The translations under genes were made by a program, and so were the position numbers. Of a stretch of DNA of 12,070 nt, positions 6,931 to 12,070 are shown one piece after another. The stretch is taken from positions 1 through 12,070 of the forward strand of contig RFHX01000124.1 of NCBI GenBank assembly GCA_003695725.1. The letters are read 5' to 3'. The stretch comes from J061 sp003695725 [NCBI: Candidatus Schekmanbacteria bacterium]. Its GTDB lineage: Bacteria; Schekmanbacteria; GWA2-38-11. Within the stretch, counting starts at the first letter, position 1; each line of letters starts with the position of its first letter. Under the pieces are notes generated by a model. That model was not told the DNA's origin. It saw only the letters and a program-made list of their open reading frames with translations, and did not search any database.

Positions 6931-7986
6931 ATGAATAAACTTTTTTTCTATTTATACAGAAAGGGCATAGGTTTTATATCTCTTTTACCTGTGCTGACTA
7001 TTTGCTTTTTTGGATTAGGATGTGGAAAAAAAGCACCACCGCGTCTGCCTGCGCCAATTAAAACAGAGAAAATAAAAATAATAAAATCTCAAGCCGAGAA
7101 GGGAAAAATTGATATTTCGTGGATTTACGATAAGAATAAATTCCTTGCTTCCTATTTTGAAATTTACAGGAGTAAAGAAGATGGAAATTTTGAAAAAATT
7201 GCAACAGTGAATGTTAAAGAAAAATCTAAAAATGGAGAAGAAGCCCTTGAAAAGCAGGTGTTTCAATACGGTGACACAAAAAATCTTGTTGATGGCAACT
7301 GGTATCATTATGTAATAGCAGGCATTAATGATAAAGGGGAGTTGAGCGGAATAAGTGATGCAGTTGATGTTTATTTTTCAAAAGAGCTTCCTCCTGTGCG
7401 AAATTTAAGGGGGGAACTTGAAAAAAATTATGTAAAACTCCTATGGGATTCGCCATTCGATTCGTTGGAGAAGGATAAAAAAGAAGTTGCAGGATACAAT
7501 ATTTATCGCCGCAAAGCGGGCAATAAGTTATTTAAAGCCGTGAATTCCGCTCTAATAAGAAAGAAAAGTTTCATTGATATGAAAATTCGAAAGGATATGG
7601 TTTACGAGTATGTGGTCAAGGCTGTTGACAATTTTTTCCCGCCTTGGCACGAAGGTGCGGCATCAGAAACAGTTATTATAGATACAGCAGATAATGAAGC
7701 GCCTGAACCACCAATGAATGTCAAGGCTGTAGGCGGAGTTGACAGAATTTCTCTTAAATGGGAAAAAAGCATTTCAGAAGATGTTGCAGGTTATCGCGTT
7801 TATAGAAGTGAAAGTGAGGATGGAGAATTTGTGCTTCAAAATAAGGAATTGTTGCGCAATGAGTATTATGATGACTTGAATGTAACTGCTGGCGTGCGCT
7901 ATTTTTATAGAGTTAGCGTTGTAGATGATTCAGAAAATTCAAATGAAAGCGAATTGTCAGAAATAGTTTCAGCAGAGCCATTATAG
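6931..7986 (+). CDS. Predicted lipoprotein with three fibronectin type III-like domains
   Basis: A 351-residue protein if started at ATG 6931; a TTG directly before it at 6928 would add one residue. After a short basic start comes a hydrophobic stretch (about 14-30) ending FFGLGCGKKAPP, with the candidate lipidated cysteine at residue 31. The lipobox is imperfect: Gly rather than Leu at -3. A proline-rich linker, RLPAP, follows. Three beta-sandwich modules come next: about 45-150 (with ISWIYD and FEIYRS), 155-258 (with VKLLWDSP and YNIYRR) and 260-351 (with ISLKWEKS and YRVYRS). Each has the W-strand and Y-x-[IV]-Y-R pattern of FN3 domains. The function is unknown. Position between argH and lysA recalls the short CGxKG-type lipoprotein (LptM/YifL) that accompanies lysA in many Gram-negatives, but this protein is much longer. 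It lies five bases after argH, with no clear ribosome binding site, and is probably translated by coupling. Confidence 0.8.
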   Translation: MNKLFFYLYRKGIGFISLLPVLTICFFGLGCGKKAPPRLPAPIKTEKIKIIKSQAEKGKIDISWIYDKNKFLASYFEIYRSKEDGNFEKIATVNVKEKSKNGEEALEKQVFQYGDTKNLVDGNWYHYVIAGINDKGELSGISDAVDVYFSKELPPVRNLRGELEKNYVKLLWDSPFDSLEKDKKEVAGYNIYRRKAGNKLFKAVNSALIRKKSFIDMKIRKDMVYEYVVKAVDNFFPPWHEGAASETVIIDTADNEAPEPPMNVKAVGGVDRISLKWEKSISEDVAGYRVYRSESEDGEFVLQNKELLRNEYYDDLNVTAGVRYFYRVSVVDDSENSNESELSEIVSAEPL

Positions 7987-7998
7987 GAGTTAAAGATA

Positions 7999-9264
7999 AT
8001 GAATGAATTCAAATTTAGAAAAGGAAAACTTTATTGTGAAGATGTATCAATAGAAGCGATTGCCAAAAAGGAAGGGACTCCCTTCTATTTATACAGCAAA
8101 AAAACTTTTTTGCGCCATTTCGATGCCTTTGACGGAGCATTTAAGTCAGTCAGGCATATTACCTGCTTTGCTGTAAAAGCCAATTCAAATATTGCCATAC
8201 TCAACCTTCTTGCAAAAGCAGGCGCAGGTGCAGATATAGTATCAGGTGGGGAGCTTTTTCGTGCTAAGAAAGCAGGATTTCCTTCAAAGAAGATTATATT
8301 TTCAGGTGTTGGAAAGAGTGATGAAGAGATCGAGTATGCCCTTCGTGCAGGGATACTGATGTTCAATATTGAATCTTCTGAGGAAGCAGAAACGATTAAT
8401 AAGATTGCAGCAAAAATTGGGAAGAAAGCGCCTGTCTCATTTAGAATCAATCCTGATATCGACCCTAAAACACATCCTTACATTTCAACAGGTTTAAGCA
8501 AGAATAAGTTCGGCATTTCAATAGATGATGCTCTTAAGGAATATAAAAGAGCGAACAAAATGAAATGGCTCGATGTTGTAGGTATCCATTACCATATCGG
8601 CTCTCAGCTTACTTCTATTTCGCCCTTTGTTGACTCAATAAAAAGGATGAAGCGCCTTCTTCAGATTCTTCGCAGTGAGGGGATAAATATTAAATATTTT
8701 GATATGGGAGGAGGGCTCGGCATAACCTATAAAGATGAAACTCCTCCTCATCCGAGGGAATACGCGAAAGCATTGATACCCCATATAAAAGATTTAGACT
8801 GTACGGTTCTTTTTGAACCGGGAAGAGTTATAGCAGGAAATGCAGGGATACTTGTGACAAAGGTGCTCTTCACCAAAAAGACTGCCGTCAAAAATTTCGT
8901 GATAGTTGATGCTGGTATGAATGACCTTCTTAGGCCAAGTCTATATGGCGCCTATCAGGAGATTGTGCCTGTTAAAAAAAGCAGTAAAAAGAAAATCGAA
9001 GTTGATGTCGTTGGACCTATTTGCGAGACTGGAGATTTTCTGGCGCGAGACAGACTTGTTGCAAAGGTAAAAAGGGACGACCTGCTTGCAGTAATGAGTG
9101 CTGGCGCTTATGGATTTACAATGAGTTCAGTTTATAATTCAAGACCGCGCGTTCCAGAAATTCTTGCTGACGGCAAAAATTATTATGTTATAAGAAAAAG
9201 GGAAACTTATAAGGACCTTATTCGTGGAGAGATTATCCCAAAGGCACAAGGAAGAAAAAGTTAA
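7999..9264 (+). CDS. lysA: Diaminopimelate decarboxylase
   Basis: A 421-residue fold-type III (alanine-racemase-like) PLP enzyme that decarboxylates meso-diaminopimelate to L-lysine, the last lysine step. Motifs: CFAVKANSN with the PLP lysine K60, GAGADIVSGGEL (76-86), HYHIGSQ (197-203), MGGGLGITY (236-244, PLP phosphate site), EPGR (273-276), CETGD (342-346, the across-dimer active-site Cys; CESGD is commoner) and GAYG (369-372) with the substrate-site tyrosine. The HIGSQ and CExGD motifs and the dap context favour LysA over arginine or ornithine decarboxylases. AGGAG (7985-7989), overlapping the stop of the lipoprotein gene, is nine bases before the ATG, the strongest start signal in the operon. 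Confidence 0.96.
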   Translation: MNEFKFRKGKLYCEDVSIEAIAKKEGTPFYLYSKKTFLRHFDAFDGAFKSVRHITCFAVKANSNIAILNLLAKAGAGADIVSGGELFRAKKAGFPSKKIIFSGVGKSDEEIEYALRAGILMFNIESSEEAETINKIAAKIGKKAPVSFRINPDIDPKTHPYISTGLSKNKFGISIDDALKEYKRANKMKWLDVVGIHYHIGSQLTSISPFVDSIKRMKRLLQILRSEGINIKYFDMGGGLGITYKDETPPHPREYAKALIPHIKDLDCTVLFEPGRVIAGNAGILVTKVLFTKKTAVKNFVIVDAGMNDLLRPSLYGAYQEIVPVKKSSKKKIEVDVVGPICETGDFLARDRLVAKVKRDDLLAVMSAGAYGFTMSSVYNSRPRVPEILADGKNYYVIRKRETYKDLIRGEIIPKAQGRKS

Positions 9265-9273
9265 GGGAATAAA

Positions 9274-10101
9274 ATGAAGATTAAATTTTCTAAGATGACT
9301 GGAAGCGGCAATGATTTCATATTGATTGATTTATTCAATCAACAATTGCCTGAAGATGACTTACCAAATTTTGCAAAAAAACTTTGCCATAGGAGTTTAT
9401 CTCTTGGTGCAGACGGCTTGATTCTGATAGAAAAATCAGATATTGCAGATTTTAAGTGGAGATTTTACAACTCAGATGGAAGCGAAGCGGAGATGTGCGG
9501 GAATGGAGCCCGATGTGCCGCTCGATTTGCTTATATGAATGGGATAGCGGGCAAAAAGATGGCATTCGAAACTGTTGCTGGAATAATAAGCGCTGAGATT
9601 TTAGATAATGAAGTAAAAGTAGCGCTTACATCTCCAAAGGATATGAAAAGAAATATTACCATTGATCTGGAAGATATCACCATCGATGCTGATTTTATAA
9701 ACACTGGGGTGCCGCATACAGTTGTGTTTGTAAATGAATTGGAAGAATGCAGAATCGAAGAGATTGGAAGAAAGATTAGGTTCCATAAGTTATTCGAGCC
9801 TGCTGGTACGAATGTCAATTTTGTCGAAGAGATGAGCAGTGACTCTATCAAAATTAGAACTTATGAAAGGGGTGTCGAGGGAGAAACACTTGCCTGCGGC
9901 ACAGGGGCAGTGGCATCTGCCATATTTCAGTTTTTGAAAGGCGGAGAAGTTTCACCTGTAAAAGTACTGGTTAGAAGCGGAGAAAAGCTAAAAGTTTATA
10001 TATCAAAGAATAATTCGAAAATAGATAAAGTTTTTTTACAGGGCACTACAAGATTGATATGTGAAGGCACACTCGATAAAGAAGCATGGGATTATAATTA
10101 G
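9274..10101 (+). CDS. dapF: Diaminopimelate epimerase
   Basis: A 275-residue, cofactor-free two-cysteine racemase that converts LL-diaminopimelate to the meso form used for peptidoglycan and lysine. N-terminal KMTGSGNDF (7-15) is the family start motif. NSDGSEAEMCGNGARC (66-81) carries the first catalytic cysteine, C75. TGVPHTV (144-150), then ERGVEGETLACGTGA (198-212), carry the second, C208. Both catalytic residues and the two pseudo-symmetric halves are intact. AAGGGAA at 9263-9269 is its ribosome binding site and overlaps the lysA stop. 22 bases separate it from dapA. Confidence 0.96.
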   Translation: MKIKFSKMTGSGNDFILIDLFNQQLPEDDLPNFAKKLCHRSLSLGADGLILIEKSDIADFKWRFYNSDGSEAEMCGNGARCAARFAYMNGIAGKKMAFETVAGIISAEILDNEVKVALTSPKDMKRNITIDLEDITIDADFINTGVPHTVVFVNELEECRIEEIGRKIRFHKLFEPAGTNVNFVEEMSSDSIKIRTYERGVEGETLACGTGAVASAIFQFLKGGEVSPVKVLVRSGEKLKVYISKNNSKIDKVFLQGTTRLICEGTLDKEAWDYN

Positions 10102-10123
10102 TGCTTTTTTCAAGGAGATAAAA

Positions 10124-10999
10124 ATGTTTAAAGGAAGTCTTGTGGCAATTGTAACACCTTTCAAGGATGATAAGATTGATTGGGATAGTTTTGAGAAGCT
10201 AATTGAATTTCATATTGAAAAAGGAACAAATGCAATCGTGCCGTGCGGTACAACGGGAGAGTCTGCTACTCTTTCGCCTGAAGAGCATAAGAAGGTTATT
10301 GAATTTGTAGTTGAGAAGGCGGCAGGAAGAATTCCAATTGTTGCAGGCACTGGTTCAAATTCTACCAAAGAGGCAATCATCCTAACTAAAGAAGCTGAAG
10401 AGAACGGAGTTGATGGATGTCTTCTTATTGCGCCGTACTATAATAAGCCAACACAGGAAGGATTATTTCAGCATTTTTCAGCAGTTGCAAAAGAAGTATC
10501 TATCCCTTTGATACTCTATAATATCCCTTCGAGGACAGGGATCAATATGCTTCCTTCCACAGTTCAGCGGCTGGCTTCGGAACATAAAAATATTGTAGGC
10601 ATCAAAGAGGCTTCAGGCTCTTTGGCTCAAATGCAGGAGATTATCAGAATATGTCCTTCTGACTTTGTGTTGCTTTCAGGCGATGATGCTCTTCTTTTGC
10701 CTGTCCTTTCGATAGGAGGGAAGGGAGTTATTTCTGTTGTCGCTAACATTGTGCCTGAAAGAGTAGTAAGAATAATAGAGCTTTTTGAAAAGGGAGATAT
10801 AGAAGAGGCAAGAAAATTGAATTACGAGCTTTTACCTCTGGTTAATGCTATGTTTTATGAAACAAATCCGATTCCTGTCAAGAAAGCGCTTGCCCTTATG
10901 GGTATGATAAATGATCAATTGAGATTACCCCTTGTTTCAATGAGTGATGAAAATACTGCAAAGCTAAAAGAAAAGATGAAATCAGCAGGGATAATATGA
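10124..10999 (+). CDS. dapA: 4-hydroxy-tetrahydrodipicolinate synthase
   Basis: A 291-residue class-I aldolase (TIM barrel) that condenses pyruvate with aspartate semialdehyde, the first committed step of the DAP branch. GTTGESATLS (42-51) binds the substrate carboxylate. APYYNKPTQEG (103-113) contains the tyrosine inserted into the neighbouring active site. LYNIPSRTG (131-139) supplies Y132 and R137, and GIKEASG (159-165) has the Schiff-base lysine K161. These positions match the E. coli numbering within one residue. The frame is open upstream to an ATG at 10061, which would overlap dapF. I choose 10124 because AAGGAG (10112-10117) is ideally spaced and MFKGSLVAIVTPF is the conserved N-terminus. 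Related aldolases (NanA, KDG aldolases) are possible in principle, but the dapF/dapB context and motifs favour DapA. Confidence 0.95.
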   Translation: MFKGSLVAIVTPFKDDKIDWDSFEKLIEFHIEKGTNAIVPCGTTGESATLSPEEHKKVIEFVVEKAAGRIPIVAGTGSNSTKEAIILTKEAEENGVDGCLLIAPYYNKPTQEGLFQHFSAVAKEVSIPLILYNIPSRTGINMLPSTVQRLASEHKNIVGIKEASGSLAQMQEIIRICPSDFVLLSGDDALLLPVLSIGGKGVISVVANIVPERVVRIIELFEKGDIEEARKLNYELLPLVNAMFYETNPIPVKKALALMGMINDQLRLPLVSMSDENTAKLKEKMKSAGII

Positions 11000-11009
11000 G
11001 GGTTGTGCT

Positions 11010-11810
11010 ATGGTAAATATAGTTGTATGTGGTGCCTTTGGCAGAATGGGACAAAGAATAATAAATATTGTTTCTGAAACCTCTGATGCAGAATTGGTTG
11101 GCGCTACGGAATCACCTGCACATCCAAGATGTGACAGTGAAATTGATTTTTCAAAAGATGGCAAATTGAAAAAAATTAAGGTTTCGTCAAAAATATCAGA
11201 AGTTGCCGAAGATGCAGATGTATTGATAGATTTTACCCGGCCTGAAGCTACGGAGAAAGTCCTTTCTTATGCTGAAAATGCCGGCAAGGCGATGGTCATT
11301 GGAACAACAGGATTCAGTGATGAGCAGAAGGAATCGATAAAAAACTCTGCAAATAAAATACCCATTGTATTTTCTCCTAATATGAGTATCGGTGTGAATC
11401 TTCTCTTTGAATTGACTGCCATTGCATCAAAGATTCTTGCCGATGGTTATGATATTGAAATAATAGAAGCCCACCACCGCAATAAAGTTGATGCGCCCAG
11501 CGGCACAGCTGTAAAACTTGCCGAAATCGTAGCAGAAGTCCTTAAACAGGATTTGAAAAGGACAGCCGTTTATGGAAGGGAAGGTATTGTTGGCGAAAGG
11601 AAAAGTGATGAATTGGGAATTCACAGCATTAGAGGCGGCTCTATTGTTGGTGACCATACGGTGCTTTATGCAGGCACAGATGAAAGAATAGAGCTTACTC
11701 ACAGGGCGCAAAGCAGAGATGCTTTTGCACGAGGGGCTGTCAGAGCAGCACTTTTTGTCGCTAAACAAAAACCCGGTCTTTATTCAATGAAAGATGTGCT
11801 TGGTTTTTAA
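11010..11810 (+). CDS. dapB: 4-hydroxy-tetrahydrodipicolinate reductase
   Basis: A 266-residue NAD(P)H-dependent reductase acting directly after DapA to give tetrahydrodipicolinate. The N-terminal Rossmann motif is VCGAFGRMGQRI (6-17); Phe stands where Ala is usual (GAAGRMG). An acidic E34 after the second strand suggests NADH can be used. VIGTTGFS (96-103) and SPNMSIGVNLL (122-132) follow. EAHHRNKVDAPSGTA (153-167) is the family signature with catalytic H155 and K159. GIHSIRGGSIVGDHTV and ERIELTHRAQSRDAFARGA complete the C-terminal substrate domain. GAGGG (10998-11002), overlapping the dapA stop, serves the ATG at 11010. It is the last gene of the plus-strand block. Confidence 0.96.
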   Translation: MVNIVVCGAFGRMGQRIINIVSETSDAELVGATESPAHPRCDSEIDFSKDGKLKKIKVSSKISEVAEDADVLIDFTRPEATEKVLSYAENAGKAMVIGTTGFSDEQKESIKNSANKIPIVFSPNMSIGVNLLFELTAIASKILADGYDIEIIEAHHRNKVDAPSGTAVKLAEIVAEVLKQDLKRTAVYGREGIVGERKSDELGIHSIRGGSIVGDHTVLYAGTDERIELTHRAQSRDAFARGAVRAALFVAKQKPGLYSMKDVLGF

Positions 11811-11818
11811 TTTTTTTT
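11767..11818 (+). terminator. Possible intrinsic terminator at the end of dapB
   Basis: AAAAACC (11767-11773) pairs with GGTTTTT (11802-11808). An inner TCTTT/AAAGA stem (11777-11781 with 11790-11794) has an 8-base loop. AA and eight T residues (11811-11818) follow directly. The hairpin is AT-rich, interrupted, and overlaps the dapB coding end including part of its stop, so it is a weak example. A second small pairing, GGTTT (11802-11806) with AAACC (11819-11823), could act for the convergent frame. Placement at the operon end, facing a probable convergent gene, supports it. Confidence 0.35.
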
Positions 11819-11826
11819 AAACCTGC

Positions 11827-12070
11827 CTATACGACGACTTTGATTTTTATTGTCAAAAAAAGAAGATAATAGTCAAATATAATATAAATAAATTCAAGAT
11901 AAGGTGTCGGTTTTTTGAACATAAAAAAGTTCAATATTTCAGTAACTTGTCTACTGCCTCTAAAAAGTGTCCAATAATCCGACATTTTTGATTTATCATC
12001 TTTTTCAAATAAAAAAGATTTTCCATTCCGTATAAAAAAATTATTAGAAAAATCAGAAAGATATAAAAAA
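11827..12070 (-). CDS. Unrecognised partial protein, C-terminal end, convergent with dapB
   Basis: On the reverse strand a frame is open from the window edge through 80 codons to a TAG at 11829-11827. Its start lies beyond 12070. An internal ATG at 11985 (MSDYWTLFRGSRQVTE) exists, but no ribosome binding site precedes it and the frame is open upstream, so I treat the gene as 5'-partial. At this AT content an 80-codon stop-free run is unlikely by chance. GC falls from codon position 1 to 2 to 3 (about 29, 22 and 19 percent by hand count), as expected for AT-rich coding DNA. The first half is charged (IRNGKSFLFEKDDKSK). The end is a hydrophobic, aromatic stretch, EFIYIIFDYYLLFL, that may be a membrane segment, followed by a basic tail. 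I do not recognise the family. The alternative is non-coding DNA. Confidence 0.45.
   Translation of the reverse strand, partial: FLYLSDFSNNFFIRNGKSFLFEKDDKSKMSDYWTLFRGSRQVTEILNFFMFKKPTPYLEFIYIIFDYYLLFLTIKIKVVV

Noticed and set aside
10061-10123. Upstream ATG extending DapA by 21 residues
   Set aside because: It would overlap dapF and lacks a ribosome binding site. ATG 10124 has AAGGAG at ideal spacing and begins the conserved DapA N-terminus.
11850-11883. TTGTCA (11850-11855) and TATAAT (11878-11883) as a plus-strand promoter after dapB
   Set aside because: The 22-base spacer is too long for a sigma-70 promoter, and the sequence lies inside the probable convergent gene with no plus-strand gene following in the window.
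11905-11984. TGTCGG (11905-11910) and CCGACA (11979-11984), plus TTGAAC/GTTCAA (11915-11934), as transposon ends or hairpins
   Set aside because: The arms are only six bases, lie inside the open minus-strand frame, and have no transposase, target duplication or T-tract. Chance is sufficient.
1-12070. CRISPR array, tRNA/rRNA, insertion sequence or toxin-antitoxin system
   Set aside because: No regularly spaced repeats, no cloverleaf or rRNA-like segments, no transposase motifs and no short paired toxin/antitoxin frames were seen.

Overview
The window is an AT-rich bacterial chromosome segment dominated by a tightly packed, plus-strand biosynthetic cluster. The second half of arginine synthesis (argD-argF-argG-argH) is followed by a predicted FN3 lipoprotein and then by lysine/diaminopimelate genes (lysA-dapF-dapA-dapB). 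Arg genes, a lipoprotein and lysA/dap genes in this order recall, from memory, Geobacter-like deltaproteobacteria and related Gram-negative lineages. The lipoprotein and DapF (which makes the meso-DAP of peptidoglycan) fit a Gram-negative cell. The exact lineage cannot be fixed from this sequence.

Layout: 1-232 (minus) is the N-terminal part of a histidine phosphatase that runs off the left edge. 233-448 is a divergent, very AT-rich intergenic region with a perfect 9-bp inverted repeat, an exact 12-bp direct repeat and a 13-bp palindrome next to a ribosome binding site. 449-1411 is a PurM/SelD/ThiL-superfamily 'AIR synthase-related' protein. It is coupled by a short overlap to a DedA-family membrane protein (1402-2040, TTG start). 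2118-6925 holds argD, argF, argG and argH. 6931-7986 is a lipoprotein with three FN3-like domains. 7999-11810 holds lysA, dapF, dapA and dapB. A weak hairpin plus T-tract overlaps the end of dapB. The right edge (11827-12070, minus) holds an open, stop-free frame of 80 codons. It is probably the C-terminal end of a convergent gene that starts outside the window.

How the genes work together: ArgD makes N-acetylornithine. A deacetylase or transacetylase outside the window gives ornithine, and ArgF, ArgG and ArgH convert it to arginine. DapA and DapB make tetrahydrodipicolinate from aspartate semialdehyde and pyruvate. An aminotransferase or succinylase route outside the window gives LL-DAP, DapF epimerises it to meso-DAP, and LysA decarboxylates meso-DAP to lysine. 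Spacings are mostly 1-25 nt, so argD-argF, argG-argH-lipoprotein-lysA and lysA to dapB look cotranscribed. 70-80 nt gaps before argD and argG could hold internal promoters.

Most of this is conventional metabolism, and I do not see a novel defence or mobile system. The items worth a second look are the orphan AIR synthase-like gene, the FN3 lipoprotein inside an amino-acid operon, the structured divergent promoter region, and the partial unrecognised gene at the right edge.
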